A stretch of DNA of 64,000 nt from Buddleja alternifolia. Lineage: Eukaryota; Streptophyta; Magnoliopsida; Lamiales; Scrophulariaceae. Location of the stretch: NCBI GenBank assembly GCA_019426215.1, contig CM033408.1:9489077-9553076 (forward strand). Reading direction: 5' to 3'. The position numbers and the translations under genes were made by a program. Below are positions 1 to 12,563 of this stretch, piece after piece; position 1 is the first letter of the stretch; the number at the start of each line of letters is the position of its first letter. The notes below the pieces were generated by a model. It saw only the letters and a list, made by a program, of their open reading frames with translations, had not been told where the DNA came from and made no database searches.

Positions 1-436
1 TAATGTTTGAGAAGTGGTAAGAATGCCACTTGACTATAATACCCTAAACTTATTACCACTACACCCTTAGGATGGTCTTTTCGAGTTTAAGGCGTAACAT
101 GAGCAAGTATGTGACGTGTATACATGTAATATTGAGCTTTAAAGGTTGAATCCATGCCATTGCTTTACTCTTAATCATGTTGATTTGTGTTGATTGGTCG
201 GGATTGAAAATCCTTCGATTTTTTGTATATATCGTATGCAAACCCTCACGAGATTACAACTCGTCCTTTGAGGTAACTCAAAGGTTCAAAAGCTTGTTGC
301 ACCCACTAAGTGCAACCGTCCACTCCACGAAAGTGAGTTAGTTAGTTGTTTTTGTTTCCCCCCTTTTTTTTCATGATGTTTTCGGATCCTATAGATCTTA
401 TTGATCGAGGTCGAGCAATTGATAAGTTTGGGGGGT
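1..436 (+). mobile_element. LTR-A retroelement, 3' internal non-coding part (unit 0)
   Basis: Non-coding 3' region of an LTR retroelement, ending in a polypurine-type tract (AAGTTTGGGGGGT, about 424-436) directly before the LTR start TGATAAGAG. The same sequence lies at 48728 onward and, reversed, at 24390-23958. A diverged relative lies at about 35500-35960, in the same position just before the 3' LTR of the gag-protease element. That supports membership of one Athila/Tat-like lineage. No coding sequence is seen here. Confidence 0.8.
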
Positions 437-1735
437 TGATAAGAGTGGTTTTTACGTATGTTTTGGGCCCATTTTGTTAACATTTAAGTTCGTTTATAGC
501 TTGATTCATGTCATTCGTGCGTTTAATGTGTGTGTTGAGTGATTTCAGGCATAAAACGAAAGTGCATGAAGAAAATGGCAAAAGATGACGTATCAAACAA
601 ACTCAAGGAAAATGGTTTGCATATCCGCGCCCAGGCCCAGGCGCTAGTTCAACCACGCCCAGGCGCAAGAGAAGAGCAGCAGAAGTTGAAGTTTGAAGTA
701 TGGCGCCTGGCGTCACCTTACTCATGCCTAGCCACCGGTCACGCCTAGTCACCAATGACACCACGCCCAAGCGCCACCTTTGCCATGCATGGGTGCCAAG
801 CGACTTTTTCCCCAAGATAGTTGTGTCACATAAGCAGCGCCTAGGCGCTGATTCACCCGCGTCTGGGAGCCGCTGTAACCGATTTTCAAAACTATAAAGC
901 TAAAATTTCATCACAATGAAGGGGTTCAAATTTTGGGGATTTCTGGGCATTTTCTTGGATTTGAACCATCCTATCACCAACTTTGAAGGGCAAGACAAAG
1001 AGCATAGCTAAGGATTGAAGCTCCAAATCGAGGATCCATCATCAATCGACCCTTTAGGGAGTTTTATTCATTATTCCTTGCATTTTGTGTTTATGCTTAT
1101 GAACGTGGATATGTTTAATTCTCTTATGTTGACGATTATGGGCTAATTTCATATGACTAGGGCCTTGTAAGGATCGATTTGTGATTTATTCGTATAATTG
1201 ATAATCGTTGAATTAATTCTTATGTTGCTATGTGTTATGAATTTGTGCTTATGTTCCTTACATGTGATTGATCACCACATGTATGATTGATTGCCTAGTT
1301 TAGTGTTTTGAGAAAGACTTGAACTAGGGTGCAAGGGATTCATAACATCACCGATCAAAATACGAATTGCCCCTAGACATAGGTAGAGATTCTCGGGTGT
1401 AGTCGTTCGATTTATGTCGAGGAAGCTCTAGTCTGTCAATGCATACTTAGTGGTTAGATTTCCGGGTAGACATTCTTAGGAAACCATTATTTAAGTATAG
1501 GATATCTATCACGAGACATCGGGTAGTCATTATTATAGGACCTTCCACCATAGCAACTAGTTCTAATAATTCAACGAGAGTCTTTTTACGAATATGGATC
1601 AAATCGAGTCTTGCATGTGCCTTAGTCTCTATTCACACTTGAGTTTCAATCCATTGCTTGTTCTCACTTTTGTCCATTTATTACTATTACGACTAGTATA
1701 CTTGCTACCAAAGCGCGTTAGGTTCTGGCGTGTCA
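437..1735 (+). mobile_element. LTR-A long terminal repeat, unit 0 copy
   Basis: A 1299-base LTR with TG...CA ends (TGATAAGAG... to ...GCGTGTCA), preceded by a polypurine tract. A TATAAAG box lies at about 893. The U3-like part is unusually rich in palindromic C/G motifs of the CGCCCAGGCG and GCCTAGGC type (about 628-855). Other copies are 23957-23215 (reverse) plus 29690-30238, and 49160-50324 plus 62356-62510. The 5' part of the element lies outside the window, so no TSD can be checked. Confidence 0.85.
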
Positions 1736-2100
1736 ACAAGTTATATTCTTAAATAATATTAAGTGGACAAATCACGAAATAATAAGTGGGAAATTAATGC
1801 TAAGTGGAAAATTCCTAAAATCACAAATCTATTACATTCGAAAATTTTGCAATTATTACAATCAAATAACGTTCTAATTAATAAATTACAACAATTTCAC
1901 TAAACAAGAAAATAATACAAAATCAAAAACCGAAACTTGCAAATTGCTAACCCCCGTGGCATCCATCTCCCTTGCCTTCCACAACAATATCCAGCACCAA
2001 CCTTGCTACCTACATACCTCTCAACCCCACCCCGTTCCACAACCTTCAGCTCCAAGGTTGTCATATTTTCAGACGATAGCGATGGGGACCTTATATAGAG
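1736..2100. other. Unit flank after LTR-A, non-coding
   Basis: AT-rich single-copy-like DNA that follows LTR-A identically in all three units (also 30239-30617 and 62511-62870). It is therefore the ancestral insertion-site flank and marks the unit boundary. No gene, RNA or clear regulatory element is seen in it. Confidence 0.7.
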
Positions 2101-2883
2101 TGTCGTCCCTGGCGATGGTTACTGATGTGCGCGGTGGTGGTTGAAGCTTGCGCTGTTTTCGATAGGGCATAGGGTTCTCCTTGGAAGAACTAAGGGCTGC
2201 TGATCAATGTGGCTCAGTACTAGGGTAAGATTTGGCGTGGTTGGTAACGTGTACCCAGGTGGGGTGGGCAAGTTGTTCTCTTTTTGTTTTTTTTTTTTTA
2301 GAAAAAATTAATAACGAAAAACAAAATTTAATCATCAACCATTAATATCAATTTTCGCCTCAAAATATTCACATTACGCCCTAACAAGACACATGGATAG
2401 AATAGTCCCATCCAACCTGTTTTTTGTTTATTTTATTTTCTAATTTCTTTCTATTTTTATTTTTATTTTTCTTAATTATCCAAATTAAAAAAAAATTCCT
2501 TCTGATTCTTTTTGTTTTTGTTTTTGTTTTTTTTGAATTTTTTAGATATTTTGAATTTTTGGTTTGTTCCTAATTTATTTTTTGAGATTTCTATTTTTCT
2601 TGTATATTAGCATTTTTTGGATTTTTTTGAATTTTATAATTTTTGTAATTTCTTTATGAAACTTTTGCATTATTAATTGTTCTTCCTGAATTTTTCCTTT
2701 TCATGATTATTTAGAATTTATTTTGATAGTTTCTAAGTTGACGTACACGACCGCCCATAGGTTGGGGAAGGGTTTGGTTTTATTCCAAACATTTTAGTGA
2801 AAGTATTTATGAACTTCTTATTATATTTTGAGAGATGTATTTATTTATATTTGCGATAAGCACAAGCTTCCAATGTCATGAGT

Positions 2884-3085
2884 GCATTCACATACGAATT
2901 CTCTAAATAAAAGGGTCAAAATATTTACTAACGGAGTTCACCGTTATATGTTAAATGGAGAATTTTGTTCGAACCAAATGTAAGAACTTTGAATAATTAT
3001 GGGACACAATGTGAAAATTGCATAAGGAATGGGACCAAAATTGAAAAGAACCAAACATATGGGACCAAAAATGCAATTTTTCCAA
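2884..3085. repeat. Foldback element alpha, right arm only (unit 0)
   Basis: Remnant of a palindromic element whose full form is at 38785-39237 in unit 1. Unit 0 lost the left arm: sequence jumps from TGTCATGAG to TGCATTCAC, and both unit 1 end points carry TGAG, so a microhomology deletion of about 390 bases explains it. Confidence 0.7.
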
Positions 3086-3654
3086 GTTATGAATGATATG
3101 TTGTGCCAATGACACATGATATTGAATAGAAAACTATGATATTGAATATAATTCGTGTGAGAGTGCCACGTACATACAAATTGTCTCGAAAAACTGGTAA
3201 AAAGCATTGACTAACAAAGTGCATGAGTTGACCATTAAAATTTGGATAAAAATTTTGGTTGATATTTGCGAGATATTTTGAAGGTTATGGGACTAATTAT
3301 GAGAAACTCATAATGGATGCTATCAAAAATCAAATGGGCAAAGTTATGAGACGAGAAATATGATTTTCCCGACCATTATCCAATGTTAGGTTTTCCTTAT
3401 TTTTATAATTTTTAATTCCAGATGAAGAGGGATACTCTGACCCGACAAGCCCGGATCGATAGTTTTTTAATCAGGGACACACATACCCCACAAGATTCCA
3501 AATAAGGAAACAAGTCACAACTTGTGGTAGCCTGGAATTGAACCCTAGACCTCCCACATGAAAGTGGAAGCTGATACCACTAGGCTAACAAACTTTGGTT
3601 TGAAGCTTTTTCTTTTATTTTAGTTGGTTTGTCAATTAAATAAATTCTCACTAA

Positions 3655-3862
3655 CACTACTACAAAAAATGCCTATTACAGCGGTTTTTTTGGACCTATT
3701 ACAGCGGTTCGAACCGCTGTAATAGGCAGTGCTGTAATAGGGTTTCGACCTATTACAGCGGTTTCCATGGGAACCGCTGTAATAGGGTGCCCTATTACAG
3801 CGGTTCTAAAAAAACCGCTGTAATAGGATACCCTATTACAGCGGTTTTTTTAGAACCTGTAT
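3655..3862 (+). mobile_element. CACTA transposon terminus (orphan end)
   Basis: Begins with the CACTA-type end CACTACTACAAAAAATGCC. About 190 bases of subterminal repeats follow, in which the core AGCGGTT and its complement AACCGCT alternate. The matching site in unit 1 (near 39805) has no such sequence, so this inserted or arrived after the tandem duplication. No matching right-hand end (GTAGTG plus a repeat of TAA) is seen, so it is a truncated element or a very short deletion derivative. Confidence 0.75.
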
Positions 3863-4546
3863 TATATTTTTTTTTAGTTTATAATTTTACCGTCGAAGAC
3901 ATTCGCATACTATGTGTTTATATCATATATACGCAATATACACAAATATAATACAAGTATTGGTTATAGGTTCTTGAATGTTTTTTTTTTTTAAATGGTT
4001 ATATCAAATAATAAGCGGTTAACCAATAGGTTAATGCGTAATGTAATTGACCACCTAGGGAAAAGAACAACAAAAGTAGGTTAAGAAAGGAAATATCCTA
4101 CAAACTCTTTAATGGTGGAAGAATAGTGTTTATTCTATATACGCAGATCCTGGTTTGCAAAGGAAATATCCTACAATCTTAATGGTGGTAGGAGATCATG
4201 ACTGTTTGCAAATACAACTGATTATGGAAAATTGATTCTAAATGGAAAATAATTTGAAGTGGGAAATAGGCCGAAGTATATACTGTTTGCTTTATAAACG
4301 AAAAGTAGAAAAATATTGCAGAAAATTGTTTGCAAAAAAAGTGATTAAATGCGGTAAAATATTTATAATGAATCTACACTTGTTACGAAAATACCATAAT
4401 TAGTTTTAAGCCCTCCTTTACCAACCTATAGAATATAGATAAATATCACTTAAGTTAATAAAATTCGAATCATAATTTAGGCTTGCAAACACTCCATTAG
4501 TCAATATTTTGACCTAATTTTTGGAGCAAAATTCGTGCATGAATGT

Positions 4547-7500
4547 TGTGATACCTCTATTTTCGAGCCTTGTGGTCCCTTTCATATTATTCGAACGCTC
4601 AAGCAGATATCAATACATGGGAGTTGTAACACTCTCTATTCTCAGCTCCTTATTCCGTAGAGACGAAGGTAAGAATTATAATTACCGTTCAATAGATTTT
4701 TGTAATTTCTTCCATTTTTATGTTTCGGGCTCCACACAATATTTTACTCTTTCGCCATATAACGAATCTTACGCTCGAACTATATGTTAAATAGGCTAGT
4801 AGCATTTACACATCTTTGTTGAATAGTTGATGCATCATATCATTTTATGTATAATTTCACCTCATCATTATATGTTGTGAATATTTTAAAATATCCATAT
4901 CTACATATATAAATATAAACACATGTAAACACACGCATACCTACACATATACATATATATATATATATATATATCCTCCCATGCACAAATAATGAGAAGG
5001 AGACCAATAGGTGGCAAACTAATAAAATTCCAGCATGCTTGCTTTCAAACGTGCCACATTGTAGTTAGGTAAAGAACATTCAACCATTCCTTGTAGTTAG
5101 GCAAAGAGCATTCAGCTATTTATACACTCCCTTCATCACCTTCATTCTGGAAATTCCCCTCAAAAGAACCGCTCTTTAATTCTCTCAAAAGACAAGAAGT
5201 TGAGTAAAGAAATTCAGCAATTCCCGTGTAGAAATCCCAGCCCAGTCAGTTTTGTTCTTCTCAAGCTTTGAGGTAGCAAATGACCTCCGAATTCAGACTT
5301 CTTTAGCTCAAATTAATCCTAAGAGGACGAGGAAGAAATCTATATATAAAGTCATATTTTGCAAATTGACTCTTTAAAGTTCCATAAACCACCACCGAAT
5401 CACTACTACAGGTGCTATATTTGCAATACCTGAAACTTCGCCTCCTGTTCTTGTAGTCAGAGACCATGGTTCAGGTTGTTTGATCATGCATGCAATCCCA
5501 CCATTGGAAAGCTCTTTTCGTCTAGATTATGTCACTGGTGAGTTTTTCTGGTTTTGGTTAAGGAAATAAGCAAGAATTGTCAATCAAATAATCACTGGCA
5601 CTGCATCATTTTCAGCCCAGAATCTGTCTCCCATTTTGTTTTCCCCTGAAATGTTGCTTATAATGGTTCAATTACTTATCCAAGACCACCAGTAGAATCC
5701 TTGTTAAGTGTAAATAAATTTACTTGAGTATTTTGTTAAAGAACTCTTGGTTAAATGTCCAAAAATCACCATGGAAATATCATTGCCAGTAACAAGCCTC
5801 CAATTTCAGAAATGTTCATTCGATTGTGTTGCCCATAAAACATCATTACCCTATTTTGATTGTACATGCAATACCACCAATAGAAATCTTATTGAGTCTA
5901 GAGCTTGTAAAACTAAGTTTCTCTGAGATTCAGTTTATAGACAGTCAAGAAACAGTACCTCAAGATCACCACCAGTGCCCTGTTTCGATTTCCAGAAACG
6001 GCCACCCACTTTGTTTTGACCAAAAATGGAATTACCCATGTCCGATTGCACATGCAAGACTACCATTGGAAAGCCATGTGAGTATAGATAACTATAGGCA
6101 GAGGATTTGACAAATTCGAGGCTGAAATGGGTTTGGAAATTGGAGTTGTCTACAAGATGGCAAGATGTGCGTGATATTGGCAGTTTTGGGAGATCAACCT
6201 TAAAGGCCAGATTCACCCTTTTCTCTAGTGGAATTGAGATGAAACTTATATGGTGATAAAGATGATATTGTTATGAATCTGTGGTAACGATGAGGACGAC
6301 GGATGCGCACAGTGTCGTTATCTCTTGCCTTTGTGTTCGTGGCTTAGAAGTAAAGTGTGACAGAAATTTTATGGTATATTGCTAGATGAATAAGCGTTGG
6401 GTAAGATATATTTCCTTGACTATTGATTATTCGATATTAACCTTATCGTATTTGGTTATTATCAATCGAGTTGATATTATGATCATATAGATGAGTGCAG
6501 TTACTTGGAATAGGAATTGCACGTACGAGATAGGTGGAGCATCACTCGAGTTCTCGACTTAAGCTTGGTATTCGATTGGACGATGTGAGTGCCTCTCAAA
6601 ATTATAGTTATATGTCTTTCAAAACTGGAAGGAACACGTCGTATATATATCTATATACTTTCATCATGCTTTCAATACTTCACATGAAAATGAATTTCAA
6701 CACTTTCAAATCAAATCATGGACTCATTTTGCATTAACCATTTCTTGGTACGTTTCAAAGACATATCTTGCGAGAATAATTTTCCAGGCAGGTTTTGTGA
6801 AAATGATTTCAAGAAAACATTCTTTTAATGAAATTCTGGAAAAAAATATTTGCTCGATTCAATATTCTTTCGTGAGCCAAAACGCTTCATTTAATCATTC
6901 GTGACATACATGATTGCATACTTGTTTCAAATGCATATTTTGCATGCATGATTTCAAAATAAACATCGGTTTTTATGGATTTCGTGGAAGTACTCCATCA
7001 TTTGGTTCTTGTATCATGATCATTTGTCGTGATGGTGTTCTTGTGACATGTCTCATCTTGCGTGGTTGTGTTGGGCCCAAGGTCGGGCGATGGATAGGGC
7101 AGGGTTCGGCCGGTCAAGCATGGGCTTGCGGTCTTAAACAGTTCCCGCTATCCACGTCCAGATCCATGCACCTAGGACGGAGTGCTCTGAGGGTGCATGT
7201 GTCATTTATCGTGTGGCATATTCCGGATATGACCAAATCGGGCTTCGCGAGCCTGCGTGGGGAGGTATAAGGTGATAGCTTTTAAGCCGCGTGTTCAGGG
7301 GTGATAAGGAAGAAGCAGAGGGACCCAAAGTGCTATGGGTAAATCATCGGACGCGATAGTATTGCTAACATGGCCCCCTACTGCTTAAGCGTGACGTGTA
7401 CGTGTTATTTAAACATGTCTTGTACATGATACTTGCATTAAGTCTGGTACATGATACTTGCATTGAGTCTTGTACATGATACTTGCATTGAGTCTTGTAC

Positions 7501-7982
7501 ATGATACTTACATTGAGTCTTGTACATGATACTTGCATTGAGTCTTGTACGTAATACTTACATTGACTTCACACTTTTAAAAATGCATGTTTTAAAACTT
7601 TATCGTATGTATACTAAGATCCTGGTGTCATACCAGCTACTGCTTGAACGCAAATGTCATTCTTACTCGCCTTTTTAATGAGCGTTTGAAAAATAGAAAC
7701 TATTATTGTTTTCACCTTATTAATTTATCACTTTGGGGTCTAAAAACTATTTTAAGCAACTTGCACACAAGCACTGACACTCACTAAGCCTTTGCTTACG
7801 TATTTTGTTTCATTCCTTCCTTCCAGCTGTAGGTGAGTTGAGCAGTGAGACTAGTTAGTTTCAGGAGTAGGACCCTAAGATACATTGATAAAATTGGGTC
7901 CATGTTTTGAATTGGAACTACAGCTACGATAGACTTATGTATTCAACTTGGGTCTTTTATGACCAAATTTTGGGGCGTGACA
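4547..7982 (-). mobile_element. Solo LTR, 3.4 kb, Tekay/Del-like
   Basis: A 3436-base insertion absent from the empty site in unit 1 (40425-40429, AATGC). Read on the minus strand it starts TGTCACGCCCC and ends GGTATCACA. The 5-base target duplication is AATGT at 4542-4546 and AATGC at 7983-7987, with one mismatch. It has TG/CA ends and no gag, pol or primer-binding region, so it behaves as a solo LTR. A second copy lies at 52512-55619 in the opposite orientation. The Tekay/Del assignment is a recollection-based guess from the TGTCACGCCCC start and the great LTR length. Confidence 0.78.
7410..7575. repeat. 26-bp tandem repeat inside the solo LTR
   Basis: About six imperfect copies of a 26-base unit containing TACATGATACTTGCATTGAG. 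The second LTR copy has about four units at 53020-53118, so copy number changes between insertions. Confidence 0.85.
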
Positions 7983-8241
7983 AATGCACTCACACACGGA
8001 TTATATTCAATATCACAATGCTTCTATTCAATATCACGAGTCCCTCACGCAGAAAATCTCCTCAAAAAATGGGTCAAAATGTTGACTAAGTAAGTTGACC
8101 ATTAAGTATTGGATGAAATCCTTCAATGAGACCAAAGGTGAGAAAAATTGAAAGTTATAGGATATAACATGAGAATCTGGTAACGAACGGGACAAAATTC
8201 GAAAAAGGCCAAACATATGGGACAAAAAATGCAATTTTCCC

Positions 8242-9249
8242 TAAATTAATTTAAGTCATAAGTTTATAAGTGCTGATTTTAAGGTTTGCAAACTCTTGAA
8301 AACTAACAATAGTCATGTTATCTAATTGGGTTCCCTACGAAATTGTCGGCCGAAGATTTTCTAATTATTAGTTTATAGAGAGGCATCAACATGAGATTTG
8401 CTCCAATAACACTGTAATATAATTCCAAAGGCAAAAACTTATATTTTCCGTCGTGTAATTATAGATGGTGGCACTTTTCGTCCTATAACTTCAATAATTA
8501 CATTTTCTGTTCTAAAATTGAAATGCCACATATAAATTTTGATCCTTTTTATTTCACGTTTTTTGTCATGTGTGACACACTAGTCCTATTTTAAAAAAAA
8601 AAGTTCCACAAATTCAGTCATTCTATCGTCAAATTGAAAAATTGAAAAAAATCCAGCCATATTAACAATCTGAACTTAACACGTGCATCTCACACGTGAT
8701 TTAGGCTGAAGTTACCGGCAAAAATAAAGTCAACCAATGGACTTCTCACTAAAAATCCACAAAACACTTACGGCAACCCCAGCTTTTCGAAACTCTCCAA
8801 ACTCAAACCCCTAAATTGCCTACCCAACAATGTAAAATCCATTTTTTCTCAACGTACATAACAATGGACGGAGGAAAACAAAACCACAACCTCTTCCCGT
8901 GTCTATAAATCACCTCATGCAATTTGACGGTAGCTCGCATGAGTAAATGTGTGCAAAATGGATAAAATAGGACTAAATGTATCACAAATGACCAAAAAGG
9001 TGAAAAAAAAACTAAATTGAACGTGGGTGTTTGTGCAACCTCTTCTAATATAGATAATCCACAATCTACATCTTCCGAAACCCGAAGTCCTTGTCATCTA
9101 ACCTATCAATCTTAACTTTACCCACATCACTTGCAATCCCACTAAAAAAAAATCAAAGTTAAAACAAAGTTATCATTTACCCTTCGATATAAATCTAAGT
9201 TGTCTAATAAATCTCAAACATAGCCTCGTGATACTAGTTGTTAAGGACA
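8242..9249. other. Gene-free stretch, unit 0
   Basis: AT-rich DNA with traces of a further foldback family (a left arm near 8425-8590 with TTCAATAATTACATTTTCTG, and a right-arm-like block near 8950-9035). The short reading frames here run through repeat arms and match nothing that I recognise. Confidence 0.6.
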
Positions 9250-10504
9250 CGGTAGCTTGCGATGGTTACTGATGTACGCGGTGGTGGCTGAAGCTTGCGC
9301 TGTTTTTGATAGGGCATATGGTTCTCCTTGGAAGAACTAAAGGTTGCTGAATGTGGCTCCGTGGCTAGGGTAAGATTGGGCGTGGTTGGTAGCGTGCAAC
9401 CAGGTGGAGGGGTGGGCAAGTTGTTCTCTTTTCCTTTTTATTTTTTTTGAAAAAATAATAATAATAACAAAACCCTGAACCATTGACATCAATTTTTGCC
9501 TCAGCGCCCGGGTGGGGGTGGGAAGTTGTTCTCTTTTCCATTTTTTTTTCTTAGAAAAATTAATAACAAAAAACAAAATTTAACCTTCAACCATTTATAT
9601 CAATTTTCACCTCAAAATATTCACGTTGCGCCCAAACAAGACACATGGATAGAATAGTCCCATCCAACATGTTTTTTTATTATTTTATTTTCTAATTTCT
9701 TTCTATTTTTATTTTTAATTTTCTGAATTATCCAAATTTAAAAAAAATTCCTGCTGACTCTTTTTGTTGTTTTTTTTTTGATATTTTTTGAAATTTGGAA
9801 TTTTCTGTTTATTCCTAATTTTGTTTTTGAGATTTTTATTTTTTTTGGATTTTTCTAAATTTTGTAATTTCTTTAATTTTTTAATGAAATTTTTTCGTTA
9901 TTAATTGTTCTTTCTGAATTTTTCCTTTTCATGATTATTTACAGTTTGTTTTGATGGTTTCTAGATTTATTTTTTTTGGTTTTCTTTTTCTTTTTTGGAA
10001 AATTATGAACTTTGGATTTAACAAGTGAAGATTTAAAAAGTTAGGATTAAAATTGACAACCCTCTATCCTATTGAGTGCATAGCACTTTGCTTTCTGAGT
10101 GACGATTTTACCATTACATGTGTTGGAATATTCACAAAGATTCCACCATAACCGGTCACATGAGATTAAACGCAACATTCAACAAAAGTGTGGGTGTCAA
10201 GTAAATATGTTGATAGGTTGGGGGTGAAGTACACAACCGCCCATGGGTTGGGGAGGGGTCTGCTTTTTTTCCAATCATTTTAGGGAAAGTATTTATGAAC
10301 TTCTTATTATCTTTTGACAGATGTATTTATTTATATTTACGATATGCACAAGCTTCCAAAAACATGAGTTCAATATTTTCGATAGTAACTGATAAATTGT
10401 TTTCTCGAAAATTGAGGTTTGATAAATTTCAGTGGCAGCAATTTCGATCCATGTGGTTTTGAATGATAAGTTATGTAGAAATTATTAGTGATTTGTTTTA
10501 CGAA

Positions 10505-10869
10505 ATCTTATTTTTGGTCCTATATGTTTGACCTTTTCAAATTTTGGTCCCATTCATTACGGTATTCTCACATTGTTTTCCTTACCTTTTAAAAATTCTC
10601 ACATTCCGTCCCAACCAAATATTCGGTCAGAAATTTAACTATCAAGTCCATTGATCAACATTTTGACCAATTTTTTTGGACAGATTTGAGCATGAGTAGC
10701 ACGTGATATTAAATATGAATAGAAATATATTCATATTATATATAATCTGTGTGTGAGTGTATTCACATACGAATTCTATTAATAAAAGGGTCAAAATGTT
10801 TACTAACGGAGTTCGCAGTAATATTTTAAACGGAGAATTTTGTTTGGACCAAATGTAAGAACTTTGAAT
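10505..10869. repeat. Foldback element beta, left arm and centre (unit 0)
   Basis: Starts near TTTTTGGTCCTATATG and runs through the palindrome centre. The right arm was removed with adjoining sequence (unit 1 bases about 43308-43665), so unit 0 jumps straight into the middle of foldback zeta. Confidence 0.65.
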
Positions 10870-10882
10870 AATTACAGGACAC

Positions 10883-11105
10883 AAAAAAATTGACGGAAAT
10901 GAATTTATTTTGAATTTTTTATTTTATATTCCACTCTTTCAAATAGAGTGCGTGTCTCACATTGGTATTTTCCGTCCAAAAATATACGGTTGGGACCAAA
11001 AGTGTCACATTTTGAGTCCAATGGGACCAAATGTGTTAAAAAAAAATTCTATGGGACTAAAAGTGTTTTAGCTAAACTCCTATGGAATCAAAAGTGATAT
11101 TTTGC
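10883..11105. repeat. Foldback element zeta, right part (unit 0)
   Basis: The right arm has GGGACCAAAAGTGTCACATT. The complete palindrome with its left arm is at 43540-43866 in unit 1. Confidence 0.6.
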
Positions 11106-12104
11106 CATTAAAATTTGGATAAAATTTAGGTTGATATTATGTGAAATATTTTGAAGGTTACGAGACTAAATATGAGAAACTCATAAAGGTTGCGATCAAA
11201 AATCAAATGGGCAAAGTTATGAGACGAGAAATACGATTTTCCCCACCATTGTCCAATGTCAAGTTTTCCTTATTTTTATAATTTTAATTCTAGACGAAGG
11301 GGGATACTCTGACCCTATAAGTCCGAACAAATAGTTTTTTAATCAGGGCAACACATACCCTATAAGACTCCAAATAAGCAAACAAGTCACAACCTGTGAC
11401 AACCTGTAATTGAACCCAAGACCTCCCACATAAAAGGGAAAGTTGATTCCACTAGGTTAACAAACTTTGATTTGAAGCTTTTTCTTTTATTTTAGTTGGT
11501 TTTTCAATCAAATAAATTCTCACTAAAATTTCTATAATTGGAAACTGGTTGAACTTTAATATCCAAAATTACAATTGCTCATATTTCCTTATTATATTGG
11601 CAATTTAACCTCGAAGATTTGATCTTGTGTTTATCCTATATATGCAATATATATAATCAAGTTTGTAACAGTTCTTGAATTTTTTTTATGTTATTATATC
11701 AAAATAAAAGGTTACCATAATGTAATCATGAAAGGAAACGAAAAAAAAAGAGGGAAAACAAAGGAGATTTCCTACAAACTTAATGGTGGTAGGAGTACAT
11801 GACTGTTTGCAAATACACCTGATTATGGAAAAATGATTCTAAATGAAAAATAATTTGAAGTGGGAAATAAGCCAAAGTATATAGTGTTTGCTTTATAAAC
11901 GAAAAGTAGAAAGATGTTGCAAAAAATTGTTTGCAAAAAAAGTGATTAAATGCGGTAAAATATTTACAATGAATCTACTCTTGTTACGAAAATACCATAA
12001 TTAGTTTTAAGCACTCCTTTACCAACCTATAGAATATAGATAAATATCACTTAATAGAATTAGAAACATAATTTAGGCTTGTAAACACTCTCAAAATAAA
12101 TTAA

Positions 12105-12563
12105 TAGGGAAAATTGCATTTTTGGTCCCATAAAACTTTGGCCTTTTTTCGATTTTGGTCTCACTTGTTACCATCGAAATTCCCACATTATATCTCATAA
12201 CTTTCAATTTTTCTCACATTTGCTCCCATTTAAAATACTCCGTTCAATACTTAGTGGTCAACTCCATTTGTCAATATTTAGACCTAATTTTTTGAGCAAA
12301 ATTTGTGCATGAATCCACTCACACACGGATTATATTCAATATTTCAATTCAATATCACATGTCAATTACACACAAAATCTCCTCAAAAAATTGGCCAAAA
12401 TGTTGACTAATGGGGTTTACCATTAAGCATTGGATGGAATCCTTCAATGAGACCAAATGTGAGAAAAATTGTAAATCATGGGATATAATGTGAGAATCTC
12501 GTAACGAACATGACAAAAATCGTAAAAGGCCAATTATGTGGGAGGAAAAATGCAATTTTCCTT
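12105..12563. repeat. Foldback MITE delta, complete (unit 0)
   Basis: A 459-base near-palindrome. The left arm starts TAGGGAAAATTGCATTTTTG and the right arm ends with its complement AAAATGCAATTTTCC. The centre lies around the ACACACGGATTATATTCAAT stretch. Flanking DNA of the related gamma copy (CCC then TAAATTAA), set against the left flank of delta (TAAATTAA then TAGGG), suggests an 8-9 base AT-rich target duplication. That would fit a hAT- or Mutator-type MITE. It has no coding capacity, and its transcripts would fold into a long hairpin. Confidence 0.75.

Larger units (their letters stand above)
4496..8241. repeat. Foldback element gamma, split by the solo LTR (unit 0)
   Basis: The 4496-4546 and 7983-8241 pieces join to give the foldback seen uninterrupted at 40377-40684 in unit 1. 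The right arm contains the family hallmarks GGTCAAAATGTTGACTAA and, at its end, GGACAAAAAATGCAATTTTC. The left arm is already truncated in both units. Confidence 0.7.
2101..9035 (+). repeat. Internal duplication copy i, unit 0
   Basis: Copy i of an older direct duplication inside the NAC upstream region. Its landmarks recur in the same order in 9250-13335: the GCGGTGGTGG / AGGGCATA stretch, the GGGGTGGGCAAGTTGTTCTC stretch, a long T-rich tract, a foldback, a segment near 3420 (repeated at 11280), and the block ending near 9030 (repeated at 13290). Divergence is clearly higher than between tandem units. It is lengthened by the solo LTR (4547-7982) and the CACTA end (3655-3862). The rest (2101-2880, 3086-3654, 3863-4495, 8242-9035) holds no gene that I can see. 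Confidence 0.75.

Noticed and set aside
539..897. Several 60-120 residue reading frames with Pro/Arg-rich translations, also at 23496-23855 (minus) and 49412-49624
   Set aside because: They lie inside the LTR-A LTR, in its GC-rich palindromic part. Overlapping frames exist on both strands and there is no domain.
6914..7270. 118-residue frame, also reversed at 53260-53514
   Set aside because: Lies within the solo LTR, with frames broken differently in the two copies. It has no domain.
7410..7575. Regularly repeated 26-mers considered as a CRISPR-like array
   Set aside because: Units are directly adjacent without unique spacers, inside a plant LTR. It is a simple tandem repeat.
4547..7982. 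Possibility that the 3.4-kb insertion is a host gene or a non-autonomous LARD
   Set aside because: Ends are TG/CA with a 5-base duplication. No internal LTR pair, primer-binding site or coding domain was found, so a solo LTR is simpler. A LARD cannot be fully excluded without other family members.
8034..8234. Similar 66-residue minus-strand frames at 8034, 12355, 40476 and 45118
   Set aside because: Recurrence looks like conservation but is only the shared arm of foldback elements. Sequence varies without codon-position bias.
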